Source: Candidatus Neomarinimicrobiota bacterium (GTDB taxonomy: Bacteria; Fidelibacterota; Marinisomatia; Marinisomatales; TCS55). From it: 64,000 nt of DNA. The first letter of the stretch is position 1. Each line of letters begins with the position of its first letter. The translations under genes and the position numbers were made by a program. The stretch is from NCBI GenBank assembly GCA_018651745.1, contig JABIDL010000011.1:32616-96615 (forward strand), written 5' to 3'. This document shows positions 44,678-54,248 of the stretch, in pieces. The notes below the pieces were generated by a model that searched no databases, was not told where the DNA came from, and saw only the letters and a list, made by a program, of their open reading frames with translations.

Positions 44678-45547
44678 CTAACTTTCTTTTTCCTTCAATA
44701 TCTTTCTAGCCGCATTTCGTATATGCAGATTTCTATCGAAATCTCTTAGCTTTATTAATGATTGTTTTAATTCAGGATCCAAAATCCACCGCGAAGCTTT
44801 CACAGTAATCAAAATAGCCTGATCTTGCTCTCCAGCATCAATATTTGGAAAAGAATCTAAATAACTTCTATCCAAGAGGTCTAATAAAATTTTCTTTCCG
44901 GCATTATTTTGCATCTTTGCTAAAGCAATCGCTGAATCCCAACGAATATTTGGTTCTAAATCTTCAAGTGTTCGTATTAAATGCGGAATTGCAGATCTTT
45001 CACCAATAATCCCTAAACCAATAACTGCCTGCAGTTTAACTTGTGGTAAGGAATGTTCCAGTAATTCTATTAGTGGTTGAACGCCGTCCGAACTACCGAT
45101 AAGGCCAATTGCTCTCGTAGCTGATGCAATGATAACCTCATCATCATTTAATGCATTGATTAGAGGTTGTAAATAAGCTGTTTTCCCTGGTTGCCCCATT
45201 GCCAAAGCTAAATATTGTCTTACTCGAGGGTCACGATCGTGTTTAGCATACTCAAATGCTGATATCATTTCTTCCTCAAACCGTGGATCATTTGGAACTA
45301 ATTTGGGATTGGATAATATTTTAGATAATTCAAAGGCGCCTTGCCACCGTTTGGTGTTACCGCCTACTTTTACATCTACCAAGTAATCTTCTGCCGTCCG
45401 AGGTTCATCCGTAAGTATCCGCACCATGAGAAACACCAACAATGCAAACCCCGCAATAATTAGAGGAACCACAAAAAAGCTGTGGACTACAACTTTCAAT
45501 ATGGATTGTTTATCCTTTGGAGGATTTATCGGATCAAATGGTGTCAT
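44678..45547 (-). CDS. Membrane-anchored HEAT-repeat protein of the bc operon
   Basis: A 289-residue protein with one N-terminal membrane helix (about 20-45) and six or so HEAT/armadillo-like repeats (for example DPRVRQYLALAMGQPGKTAY, DDEVIIASATRAIGLIGSSD, LPQVKLQAVIGLGIIGERSA, EPNIRWDSAIALAKMQNNAG). Repeats of this kind act as protein-binding scaffolds. As first gene of the Rieske/cytochrome b/octaheme cluster it is probably a subunit or assembly factor of that complex. The ATG is only 18 nt from the 3' end of the tRNA-Leu upstream and has no Shine-Dalgarno. Confidence 0.85.
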   Translation of the reverse strand: MTPFDPINPPKDKQSILKVVVHSFFVVPLIIAGFALLVFLMVRILTDEPRTAEDYLVDVKVGGNTKRWQGAFELSKILSNPKLVPNDPRFEEEMISAFEYAKHDRDPRVRQYLALAMGQPGKTAYLQPLINALNDDEVIIASATRAIGLIGSSDGVQPLIELLEHSLPQVKLQAVIGLGIIGERSAIPHLIRTLEDLEPNIRWDSAIALAKMQNNAGKKILLDLLDRSYLDSFPNIDAGEQDQAILITVKASRWILDPELKQSLIKLRDFDRNLHIRNAARKILKEKES

Positions 45548-45565
45548 GTATCATACATATATTTG

Positions 45566-45648
45566 TGCCGCGGAAAGGACTCGAACCTTCACGCTTTGAG
45601 AGCACTAGATCCTAAATCTAGCGTGTCTACCAATTCCACCACCGCGGC
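45566..45648 (-). tRNA. tRNA-Leu (anticodon TAG)
   Basis: An 83-nt class II tRNA on the minus strand. The acceptor stem GCCGCGG (45642-45648) pairs with CCGCGGC (45567-45573) and the discriminator is A. The anticodon stem CTAGA/TCTAG encloses the loop TTTAGGA, giving anticodon TAG, which reads CUA/CUG-type leucine codons. A long variable arm (TGCTCTCAAAGCGT) and the T-arm GGTTCGAGTCC are present. The 3' CCA is not encoded. The bc-complex operon starts 18 nt downstream. Confidence 0.95.
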
Positions 45649-45693
45649 ATTACTCAGACGCGGAAATTACATCCATTCATAGCGCACAGAAAC

Positions 45694-45722
45694 AAAAAAG
45701 GGCTGAGAAAGTCAGCCCTTTT
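45694..45722 (-). terminator. Rho-independent terminator of the surface protein gene
   Basis: On the minus strand GGGCTGA (45712-45718) pairs with TCAGCCC (45700-45706) around a 5-nt loop, followed by six T. It lies between the large surface protein gene and tRNA-Leu. Confidence 0.85.
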
Positions 45723-45748
45723 AAATAATACTAATAAACAGTTACGGA

Positions 45749-48700
45749 TTATTTCATGAGAAGCATTTTTCGAGTAGCGGAGTGATATCCTGTGTTAATC
45801 CTGTAAAGATAAACACCTGCACTAACTGCTCGACCTTTTTCATCCGTTCCATTCCATGCGACTTGTTTTCTACCAGCAGACTCATGCCCCTGAATTAAAA
45901 CTTTAACTTGTCTTCCCATCATATCATACACGGTAAGACGGACATCAGATGCCTTTGGTAAATCGTAAGATACAATGGTTGCCGGGTTAAAGGGATTTGG
46001 ATAATTCTGATGTAGGCTAAATGTTTTTGGGATAACATTTGTTTCAGTATCCGTGGCTAATGCCACACTACTTTGTCCCATTCCCATAGAATACAGAACT
46101 TGTTGGCTTTCATTCGTGGCAGCTGTATGAGTTATCATTAACATTGCGCTACCAAAATATCCGGACGTTTCATCAACATAGACTGTTACATCTGCAATCG
46201 CCCCCGTGCCCGGTGCAATGCCTCCTGAATTGAAATAACCCCAAATGTATGCATCGCCTGTTTCAATTTCACCTGAACCAGGACCGATAGATCCGGAACC
46301 TGTTGTTCCTCCTGATAATCTAGTAGTAGGCTGAACATCAATAGCAAGTAACGCATTTGGTAAATCAATGACTTTTACTTCAAAATATCCCACAGTCGCT
46401 GTGTTTGCGAGCCCAATAGAATAACCACTCACCTTACCCGATGCAGTCGTCACAATATCCGTAATGGTAAAAATAGCTTCCGGAACTCCAACCCCGATTG
46501 ACGCAGGATATGATTCCACATACATTTCCACCGAGCTAGCATCTGTCATGCTCACATCTGAAATGTTAACAATGACAGCCGATCCGGTTGGGGCAAAGCT
46601 TGAAATTGCAAACTCGATATCCGCTAAATGCGTTGTGCCGGGACCAATTCCATTATTGCCTGAGAGATCAAAAAGTAAAATTTGATAAGTTCCACCAACA
46701 ATCGCACCACTAATCTGCCAACCATTCGTCGCATTCGTCACATTCACGGATGAGCCAACAACATATCCGGCACCACCATCATCAATATTAAACTGGACAG
46801 CATGTACATTTTGAGTATTATTGAGCAGTAGCGACAAAGATACTGATTGACCCGGATCACCATAATTATTTAATAACATTAATGATTGCGTCTCAACATC
46901 AATCTCAAAAATACCTGCATTTGAAGACCACGGCATTTCATTCCCATTGGCATCAACAATTTCTGCGCCGGTGATCGTTAGATTCAGCGTCAAAGCCTCA
47001 AGGCTAAACGGTGTAACTACAACTTTACAAACCGCACCGTTTCCAGATCCCAAAAGACTTCCTGTGGCCGAAAATCCTGTTACTTCAAATTCACCATCAG
47101 AGTTCTCCGCCACATCTACAATCCACCCATTGGTTCTGTCAGAAGTCAATACATCAACAGCAATTAGTTTGTCCGGGACATCTGCTACTATAAATCCAAA
47201 GGATGAAATTCCGCCGTCATTATTAATTGTGAGATCCAAAGTATCCGGATGACCTGAAAGTGCTTCACCGCTACCAATTCCAATTTCAACCCACTCGACA
47301 GGGGTACCGGTTGCTTCATTAGATGGACCGGATTCACCCATATCGCCATAATCAGCAGTCACAACATAATGGTAATCAACACCATTACTGACATCGGTAT
47401 CCTCATAAGTCTCGGCAGATGCGCCGACTGATGAAATGAAATTCAAAGAAGAAACATCTACAGGTGATGTTGTGGACCGATAAATATTGTAACCTGATAA
47501 ATCGCGATTTGTTTCTCTTGTATTGGGAAATGTCGGGTTTCCGTTAGATAATGCTAAAGTTTTTAATTCTGAAGATAATGGTTCTGAATTCCTTGCGGAA
47601 AAAATTGTACCGAAACCAGCTATTAAATCATCTGATCCAGTAATTGTTACATCATCCATATAAATGGCACCATTATCATCCGCAACCACATGAAAGCCGA
47701 CTATAACATTACTTTCTCCGGCATAAGCGGAAAGATCTAAATTTGTTTCATACCAAGTAAAATCTTCCCATTCGCCTATGTCTCCGAAAGTCCAAAGATA
47801 ATTACCCCAAGTGGTTCCACCATCGGTGCTGACTTTAACAAATAAATCACCATTGTCGTTGGTCACGTGCCATGTATAACTCGAATTCCAAAAAAATCCA
47901 AGTGAAACAGAAGTTTCACTACTTAAATCAAGCGAAGGTGTCATAAGCCATGTGTCAATATTAAATCCCCAATCTACCTGAGCGTTGTATGTCCCGGTAT
48001 TTGGATTTCCATCTGAAATATGCCAATAGGAATTCGGCCCTGTTGTCGCATCTCCCGGTGTTCCGCCACCTTGAATAGTTGCCCAGTTCCCAAATTCGCC
48101 ATCTTCAAACCCTTGGTCAATTGGAAGTTCGTCGGTTCCGCCTCCGCCACCTCCACCACCGCCGGATCCTGGTATACTCCAAGTCAGAGTTACTTGGGCA
48201 TCTTCTCCAGATGAAGCAGTTAACGAATGTGGTCTGTCTAAATATCCCGGCCAAACATTTACGGACCCGCTTGTAGCTTCAGAAATCCAATAAGAACCGC
48301 CAATACTATCAGAAGCGACCGGGTTTTCAATTTGTACCTCAACCTCTCCTACATAAGCTAATGAGTCGATCCGAAAACGAACATTCAATACTTCGCCACT
48401 TCCAGCAGCAACGTTATTATTACCGGAATTGTAAATTATAAATCGCGTTCCATTGGATTGGTTTGAAGTAGATAAAGTAAAATTTTCCGTACGGGTGGCA
48501 AGCCAAACAGAATCCAAAGTTAAATATTCCGGTTCATCCACCAAGTCAAACTGAAAGCCGCCAACAGCACCATCATTTACCATTGAAATGTGAAGCGTAA
48601 CTAAATCTGTAATATCACCTGAATCTGAATCCATACTAAAAGATACAACATTCCCAATTTCAATTTTTCCGTCCACGCCAACTGATGGGAGAGCCACTCC

Positions 48701-49138
48701 GGCCGAATCCGTAACGACAAGGTTGGAAATGGGCAATTCTATTACGGATGATGCAATGCTAGAAGCATCATAAATAAGTAATAACACAGTGTCGGAATTC
48801 GCCGGAATCGGGCTTATTCCTGTTCCATTGTAAAACAATATTCTATTCGTCCCATTTGAATATGTGGTGAATGATGCGGTAAATCCGGATGCATTTCCCG
48901 TACCGGAAACAGTAGTAAGGTCAACAATATCCGGGGAACCTGTAATATCAAATTGGATTCCACCCACAGTATTGGATGGATTGTTCACCATAACCGGCAC
49001 CGTCACAGAAGTTGGATACCCATCAAATTCAACCTCACCAATTGAAACCGTAACGGTATCAGCATAGAGAGGCGCTTGGCTAATTATAGCCAGAGCAATT
49101 GTAATTAATAACTGCATTAGTCGTGTTGTTTGTTTCAT
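45749..49138 (-). CDS. Large modular surface protein with cohesin-like repeats and C-terminal sorting domain
   Basis: An 1129-residue secreted protein. Signal peptide 1-26. Cohesin-like beta-sandwich modules at about 28-155 and 160-295; a linker containing nine glycines near 325-335; a MAM/jelly-roll-like domain at about 345-500 (QGFEDGEFGNWATIQ to IYMDDVTITG); a fibronectin III-like domain at about 545-620; three more cohesin-like modules at about 620-1020; and a FlgD-like/type IX sorting domain (NYPNPFNPATI to RKMLLMK) at the end. No catalytic motif is seen. It probably binds polysaccharide or other surface partners outside the cell. AGGAAATTTGG lies upstream of the ATG. Confidence 0.85.
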   Translation of the reverse strand: MKQTTRLMQLLITIALAIISQAPLYADTVTVSIGEVEFDGYPTSVTVPVMVNNPSNTVGGIQFDITGSPDIVDLTTVSGTGNASGFTASFTTYSNGTNRILFYNGTGISPIPANSDTVLLLIYDASSIASSVIELPISNLVVTDSAGVALPSVGVDGKIEIGNVVSFSMDSDSGDITDLVTLHISMVNDGAVGGFQFDLVDEPEYLTLDSVWLATRTENFTLSTSNQSNGTRFIIYNSGNNNVAAGSGEVLNVRFRIDSLAYVGEVEVQIENPVASDSIGGSYWISEATSGSVNVWPGYLDRPHSLTASSGEDAQVTLTWSIPGSGGGGGGGGGTDELPIDQGFEDGEFGNWATIQGGGTPGDATTGPNSYWHISDGNPNTGTYNAQVDWGFNIDTWLMTPSLDLSSETSVSLGFFWNSSYTWHVTNDNGDLFVKVSTDGGTTWGNYLWTFGDIGEWEDFTWYETNLDLSAYAGESNVIVGFHVVADDNGAIYMDDVTITGSDDLIAGFGTIFSARNSEPLSSELKTLALSNGNPTFPNTRETNRDLSGYNIYRSTTSPVDVSSLNFISSVGASAETYEDTDVSNGVDYHYVVTADYGDMGESGPSNEATGTPVEWVEIGIGSGEALSGHPDTLDLTINNDGGISSFGFIVADVPDKLIAVDVLTSDRTNGWIVDVAENSDGEFEVTGFSATGSLLGSGNGAVCKVVVTPFSLEALTLNLTITGAEIVDANGNEMPWSSNAGIFEIDVETQSLMLLNNYGDPGQSVSLSLLLNNTQNVHAVQFNIDDGGAGYVVGSSVNVTNATNGWQISGAIVGGTYQILLFDLSGNNGIGPGTTHLADIEFAISSFAPTGSAVIVNISDVSMTDASSVEMYVESYPASIGVGVPEAIFTITDIVTTASGKVSGYSIGLANTATVGYFEVKVIDLPNALLAIDVQPTTRLSGGTTGSGSIGPGSGEIETGDAYIWGYFNSGGIAPGTGAIADVTVYVDETSGYFGSAMLMITHTAATNESQQVLYSMGMGQSSVALATDTETNVIPKTFSLHQNYPNPFNPATIVSYDLPKASDVRLTVYDMMGRQVKVLIQGHESAGRKQVAWNGTDEKGRAVSAGVYLYRINTGYHSATRKMLLMK

Positions 49139-49250
49139 AGTATTTTACCAAATTTCCTTGTTTTCAGGGGAATAATCACCCACAACTGTTCTTGAGAAAG
49201 TGGCGAAAGTTATTTCATGACATCCTATTTACCAAAAACAATCCTGAGCA

Positions 49251-49266
49251 TGTGATTTAGATCAAA
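49251..49266. promoter_or_regulatory. CRP/FNR-like operator candidate
   Basis: TGTGATTTAGATCAAA matches the CRP half-sites TGTGA-N6-TCACA with one mismatch and also reads GTGAT-N4-ATCAA. It lies 113 nt upstream of the large surface protein gene and 21 nt beyond the end of the transsulfuration gene. Whether a CRP/FNR-type regulator exists in this genome is not shown in the window. Confidence 0.25.
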
Positions 49267-49286
49267 TCTTCAATAAACACCTTGTT

Positions 49287-50465
49287 TTAATTAAAAGCGG
49301 TCAAAAGGTCAGACTTTAAATCAACCGTATCTTCAACACCTACGGATAATCTTATTAAGGATTCGGTAATACCCATTTTTAATTTTGAATCCTTTGGGAT
49401 TGCTGCATGTGTCATATGATAGGGACAACATACAAGGCTTTCCACACCGCCCAAACTCTCAGCCAAAGTAAACAACTGTAGTTTTTCCAAAAAGGAATCC
49501 CGCATTTTGATTGAACCTAAATCGAACGAAATCATGTTTCCAAAAATCGGAGTACCATCCGGTGTCGTTTGTTGTTTTAATGCCAATGCATATTGAGGAT
49601 GACTTTTTAGTCCCGGGTATATCAGCCCAGATATTTTTTTTTGTTTGGAAAGCCACCCAGCAAGTTCGTTGGCTGAGTCCGATGCTTTTTGGTACCTCAA
49701 TGCAAGTGTCTTTGTTGACCGTAAAATAATCCAGCAATCAAAAGGACTTGGAACCGCACCGGTTGCTTTTTGCATAAAATGAAGTTTTTCGGCCAAGTTT
49801 GAACTGTTTGTTATTAGCGCACCTCCTAATACGTCGGAATGTCCTGCTAAAGATTTCGTGGTGCTATGCATAACAATATCCACGCCAAATTCTAATGGAC
49901 GCTGACCATAGGGACTCATAAACGTATTATCCACACTAAGTAAAATCCCGTTGCTTTTACATAGGTTCGACATGGCTTCCAAATCACACAATTCTAAGAG
50001 TGGGTTCGTAGGAGTTTCAACGAATACCAACTTTGTGTTTTCTTTTATTTGGGTGGCAACATGTTCGGGGTCCCTCGTATCTACCCAACTAAATTCAATA
50101 CCCTGCCTCTGAAGAACTTCCATGCTCATTCTATAAGTCCCGCCGTATGTATTTCGGGAAATGAGAATATGGTCACCCTTATTAAAAAGTTGAAACAAAG
50201 CAGTTGATGCTGCCATTCCCGTGGCAAATGTAATTCCATGTTTACCACTTTCAAGCGCTGCCAAATTTTCTTCCAAACGCTGCCGACTTGGATTGCCAAC
50301 TCTGGAATAATCAAAACCGCGAGTTTTTCCAACTGCATCCTGTTTATAAGTGGATGTCAAATAAATTGGTGGCGAAATGGACCCCGTTTGTTCGTCACTT
50401 TTATTTCCGGTGTGGATCGCACGCGTCGAAAATCCCCATCTATTTTTTTTATCTTTAATGCTCAT
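49287..50465 (-). CDS. Cys/Met-metabolism PLP enzyme (cystathionine gamma-synthase/lyase type)
   Basis: A 392-residue fold-type I PLP enzyme of the transsulfuration family. SRVGNPSRQRLEENLAALES near residue 54, SVDNTFMSPYGQRPLEFGVD near 177 and MHSTTKSLAGHSDVLGG with Lys204 as the PLP lysine are diagnostic. It could be cystathionine gamma-synthase, cystathionine gamma/beta-lyase or O-acetylhomoserine sulfhydrylase; sequence inspection does not separate these. It overlaps the end of secA by 4 nt. Confidence 0.9.
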   Translation of the reverse strand: MSIKDKKNRWGFSTRAIHTGNKSDEQTGSISPPIYLTSTYKQDAVGKTRGFDYSRVGNPSRQRLEENLAALESGKHGITFATGMAASTALFQLFNKGDHILISRNTYGGTYRMSMEVLQRQGIEFSWVDTRDPEHVATQIKENTKLVFVETPTNPLLELCDLEAMSNLCKSNGILLSVDNTFMSPYGQRPLEFGVDIVMHSTTKSLAGHSDVLGGALITNSSNLAEKLHFMQKATGAVPSPFDCWIILRSTKTLALRYQKASDSANELAGWLSKQKKISGLIYPGLKSHPQYALALKQQTTPDGTPIFGNMISFDLGSIKMRDSFLEKLQLFTLAESLGGVESLVCCPYHMTHAAIPKDSKLKMGITESLIRLSVGVEDTVDLKSDLLTAFN

Positions 50466-53400
50466 ACGCTTCTAGAGTATCCTTTATTTAAATATTGCTG
50501 AAGTTTTTTATGTTTAATCCATTCTTCTTTTCCACTTGGACTGACAACTTTAATTTTTTCATTCCTGCCTACTTTTTTATCGTTATGAACAGGTTGCTTG
50601 GGTTGTCCCTGCCGGGGTTGTTCGGTTTGGCGTGGAGCTGAAAACCCCATTCCGGTTGATTCATCGTGCTGCAAACTAACATTTCGAGATTGAGGTTCCT
50701 GAACAGCCGGAGCGCCCTCCATTCCTCTAATTTGTGTTCGAAACAAGCGTTGAACAGTTTCAGCTGTTGTAGTATTCATCATGTTAGAAAATAACGCGAA
50801 ACCTTCCGATTTATATTCCAACAACGGGTTTTTTTGTCCGTACGCACGCAAATTGATACCTTCTCGAATTTGATCCATGGCATAAAGATGGTCTTTCCAT
50901 TTATCGTCCATCGTTCTTAAAACCACAAACCGTTCAAAGCCCCGCATAGCATCTTCCGGGATAAGGGATTCTCTTGCAGTGTAAACGTCCTTTGCTCTGT
51001 CAAGAACAAAAGCATGAACATCATTTGCTGATATGGTAGTTCCTTTGTTGGTTTCAATTTTCTGTAAACCAACGTCAACAAGTAAATGAGACGCCAAATT
51101 TTGTTTTAATCCTTCCCAATCCCAACCATAAGGATCTTCAGATTCCTGGCGGTCTATCTCATTATCAATAAAATCTTCCATTAAATCTTGAATAAATTCT
51201 TTAACATTTTCACCGTTCAGTGCTTGATTACGGATATTATAGACAATTTGACGTTGTTGGTTCATAACATCGTCATATTCGAGTAGATGTTTTCGGATAC
51301 CGAAATTTCGCTCTTCCACTTTTTTCTGTGCATTTTCAATTGCGCGTGTTACCATGCCATGCGTAATAACTTCTCCTTCTTCCACGCCCATTTTGTCCAT
51401 GATGCTGGCAATCCGTTCACTATTAAATAAGCGCATAAGGTCATCTTCTAAGCTCAGATAAAACCGTGATGAACCGGGATCACCCTGTCGACCGGATCTT
51501 CCTTTGAGCTGAAGATCAATCCGTCTGGATTCATGTCGTTCCGTACCAATGATATGAAGACCGCCAAGTTCAATTACTCCTTTGTCCAATTTAATATCTG
51601 TCCCTCGCCCGGCCATGTTAGTCGCAATTGTCACAGCGCTTTTTTGTCCGGCCAATGTTACAATTTCCGCTTCGCTGCGATGCTGCTTGGCATTCAAAAC
51701 ATTATGAACGACACCTTTTCTTTTTAGCATTCGAGATAACAATTCCGAAACTTCCACCGAAATGGTTCCAACAAGCACAGGCTGTCCCCGTTTATTACAC
51801 TCTTCAATTTCATCAATCACCGCATTGAATTTTTCCCGTTTTGTTTTATACACGTAATCATTCCGGTCATCGCGTATAATTTCTTTGTTGGGTGGAATTT
51901 CCATGACTTCCAATTTATAAATGCTGCCAAATTCATCCGCTTCAGTTACAGCAGTGCCCGTCATGCCCGAGAGTTTTCCATATTGTCTAAAATAATTCTG
52001 AATCGTAATAGTTGCCAGCGTTTGGGTTTCACGCTCCACCGTTACACTTTCTTTGGCTTCCAGTGCTTGGTGAAGTCCATCGCTATAGCGTCTGCCGGGA
52101 AGTACTCTTCCGGTAAATTCATCTACAATTAACACTTTACCGCTATCCACAACATACTCCACATCTTTTTCATACATTGTGAATGCTCTCAACAATTGTG
52201 TGATATTATGAATCTTTCCACTGCGTTCGGCATGAAGTTGGTGTACTTTTTCCTTTTCTTGGTCTTTTTCTAAACTAGACAAATCTTCTTGCTCGTCAAT
52301 TTCATGAAGTAATTCACCAAGGTCCGGGATTACGAACGCTTCGGGATTGTCAGGTGCAATCGTTTCTCTACCCTTATCCGTAATATCAATAACATGCGTT
52401 TTTTCATCAATGCTGAAATAAAGATCTTCATCTGCTTCGTGGAGTTTTTTATCGCGAAGCAGTTCAGATTCTGCGTTGTGTGCAAGCTTTTTCGTCCCCT
52501 GTTCCTGAAACACTTTTAACAATTGACGATGCTTTGGCATTCCACGAGTTGCTTGAAGCAATTTATATCCTGCATCATCATCCTTTTCCACTTTCATAAA
52601 AGCTTCTGCTTCTGAAAGTAAAGACGATACAAGCGATTGCTGTCTTTTCACTAGACTTTGCACCAGCGGCCGAAGTTCAGTAAACGTTTTATCCACGGGG
52701 GCATCTACTGCGCCAGAAATAATTAAAGGTGTTCGTGCTTCATCAATCAGAACACTATCTACTTCATCTACAACTGCAAAATTATGTCCTCGTTGTACTT
52801 GGTCTTCCGGACGAAGGGCCATGTTATCTCGTAAATAATCAAACCCAAATTCATTATTCGTGCCGTAGGTTACATCACATCCATACATTTCTCTACGTTT
52901 TGAATTGTCCATGGAATTCAGAATAAAACCAACACTAAGTCCTAGCCGTTTATATATTTCGCCCATCCACTCTGCATCACGCTGTGCCAAATAGTCGTTC
53001 ACCGTAATCACATGCACACCTTTTCCGCTAAGCGCATTCAAGTAAATAGGCATGGTAGCAACCAAAGTTTTTCCTTCGCCTGTTTTCATTTCCGCTACAG
53101 AACCTTTGTTAAGAATCAACGCGCCAGCCAGCTGAACATCATAAGGAATCATTTGCCAATCGGTTTCGAGCCCAACCACATTCCATGATTGACCACATAA
53201 TCTTCGGCAAGTATCTTTCACCATCGCAAAGGCTTCTGGGAGAATTTCTTCTAATTTAATGTTTTGCGCTTCCCGGACTGCTTCCAGAACATCATCTGCT
53301 GCTTTCTCTTCCATAGATGAGCGAATGGATGATTCAATCTCGGAAAATTCAGATTGAAATTCGCGTGTTCGCGCAACCAACTCTTCATCACTTTTCGAAA

Positions 53401-53506
53401 GGAGCGACTCCGCAACGCGATTAATATCCTCAACTAGAGGGTTTAATTTCGTGATGGCACGATCAGAGTGAGTGCCGAACATTTTCTTTAAGGTATTCTG
53501 AAACAT
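50462..53506 (-). CDS. secA: Protein translocase ATPase SecA
   Basis: A 1014-residue motor of the Sec pathway. Walker A EMKTGEGKTL (Gly143-Thr147), DEVDSVLIDEARTPLIISG for Walker B, GTEGHESRRID-like (GTERHESRRIDLQLKGRSGR) for the nucleotide-binding fold 2, and the scaffold and wing domains are all present. An insertion within nucleotide-binding fold 1 around residues 275-400 is longer than in E. coli SecA. The C-terminus ends in a basic segment without the Cys-rich zinc motif that binds SecB. Its usual location: cytosol and inner membrane with SecYEG. Gene order secA then transsulfuration enzyme is incidental. Confidence 0.96.
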   Translation of the reverse strand: MFQNTLKKMFGTHSDRAITKLNPLVEDINRVAESLLSKSDEELVARTREFQSEFSEIESSIRSSMEEKAADDVLEAVREAQNIKLEEILPEAFAMVKDTCRRLCGQSWNVVGLETDWQMIPYDVQLAGALILNKGSVAEMKTGEGKTLVATMPIYLNALSGKGVHVITVNDYLAQRDAEWMGEIYKRLGLSVGFILNSMDNSKRREMYGCDVTYGTNNEFGFDYLRDNMALRPEDQVQRGHNFAVVDEVDSVLIDEARTPLIISGAVDAPVDKTFTELRPLVQSLVKRQQSLVSSLLSEAEAFMKVEKDDDAGYKLLQATRGMPKHRQLLKVFQEQGTKKLAHNAESELLRDKKLHEADEDLYFSIDEKTHVIDITDKGRETIAPDNPEAFVIPDLGELLHEIDEQEDLSSLEKDQEKEKVHQLHAERSGKIHNITQLLRAFTMYEKDVEYVVDSGKVLIVDEFTGRVLPGRRYSDGLHQALEAKESVTVERETQTLATITIQNYFRQYGKLSGMTGTAVTEADEFGSIYKLEVMEIPPNKEIIRDDRNDYVYKTKREKFNAVIDEIEECNKRGQPVLVGTISVEVSELLSRMLKRKGVVHNVLNAKQHRSEAEIVTLAGQKSAVTIATNMAGRGTDIKLDKGVIELGGLHIIGTERHESRRIDLQLKGRSGRQGDPGSSRFYLSLEDDLMRLFNSERIASIMDKMGVEEGEVITHGMVTRAIENAQKKVEERNFGIRKHLLEYDDVMNQQRQIVYNIRNQALNGENVKEFIQDLMEDFIDNEIDRQESEDPYGWDWEGLKQNLASHLLVDVGLQKIETNKGTTISANDVHAFVLDRAKDVYTARESLIPEDAMRGFERFVVLRTMDDKWKDHLYAMDQIREGINLRAYGQKNPLLEYKSEGFALFSNMMNTTTAETVQRLFRTQIRGMEGAPAVQEPQSRNVSLQHDESTGMGFSAPRQTEQPRQGQPKQPVHNDKKVGRNEKIKVVSPSGKEEWIKHKKLQQYLNKGYSRSV

Positions 53507-53645
53507 CTAATTAATTTAATGGGTTCTGAGTGTCAATATACTTTGCAAATAGAATTATTTATCCGCGATGTTTGCGATATTATAATTTGAAATCATGACC
53601 TCAAAGTTAGTTTGAAATTTAATGGTGTAAAAAGAAGTTAAGCTG

Positions 53646-54248
53646 TTATTCTTTTTTGAAAATAATCAATTTTTCTCGGCCTTTTCTTCGTTCAATTGAT
53701 AGTTCCGGAAATTCTTCCTTTTTTATTTTCCAACCAGAATTAAAGAGTGTTTTTACTTCTTCCACACTTGTTCCCCAAGGAGGCCCACCTTCATTAATGG
53801 TTTTGTCTAATGGAAACCAAAGCCCAATCAAGTGCCCTCCGGGTTTTAAAATTGATTTCACTAATGTTTCATAATTGATCCGGTAATTAGGATGCATAGC
53901 ACAAAAACATGTTTGCTCAATAATGTAGTCAAACGTTTCGGAGTATTTAGGTGTTAAAGAAAATATATCGGCCTGAACTGCATGAACTATAACATTTGAT
54001 TTTTTTGCTAAGTTATTTACAGCTTGAATCGCTGATGGTGCAAAATCAACGGCTGTAACGTCGAACCCTTTTTGAGCAAAACGTATTGCATCATGACCTC
54101 GCCCGCATCCTACAAAACAAATTTTTCCCGGGTTAAATTCTGAAGAAATTTGAATAAATATTGGTGTAGGACCTCCTAAATCCCAACCAAGACTATTATC
54201 CAAATATTTTTCTTCCCAAAATGAGGAGTTATTCTCTTTCTGATTCAT
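53646..54248 (-). CDS. TPMT-family SAM methyltransferase
   Basis: A 200-residue class I methyltransferase of the thiopurine S-methyltransferase-like family, which includes halide and thiol methyltransferases. FWEEKYLDNSLGWDLGGPTP (about 10-29) and the SAM-binding loop FVGCGRGHDAIRFAQKG (about 45-61) followed by VTAVDFAPSA are characteristic; EQTCFCAMHP near 114 is also conserved in the family. It overlaps nusB by 20 nt, so the two are translated from one message. The substrate is unknown; volatile methyl halides or sulfides are possible in marine bacteria. Confidence 0.88.
   Translation of the reverse strand: MNQKENNSSFWEEKYLDNSLGWDLGGPTPIFIQISSEFNPGKICFVGCGRGHDAIRFAQKGFDVTAVDFAPSAIQAVNNLAKKSNVIVHAVQADIFSLTPKYSETFDYIIEQTCFCAMHPNYRINYETLVKSILKPGGHLIGLWFPLDKTINEGGPPWGTSVEEVKTLFNSGWKIKKEEFPELSIERRKGREKLIIFKKE

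Noticed and set aside
45482-45682. Plus-strand open frame across the tRNA-Leu
   Set aside because: It lies over a well-formed tRNA and the start of the HEAT gene on the other strand; protein features are absent.
48136-48168. Run of glycine codons as a phase-variation tract
   Set aside because: The GGN codons are mixed, so slippage is unlikely; it reads as a flexible linker.
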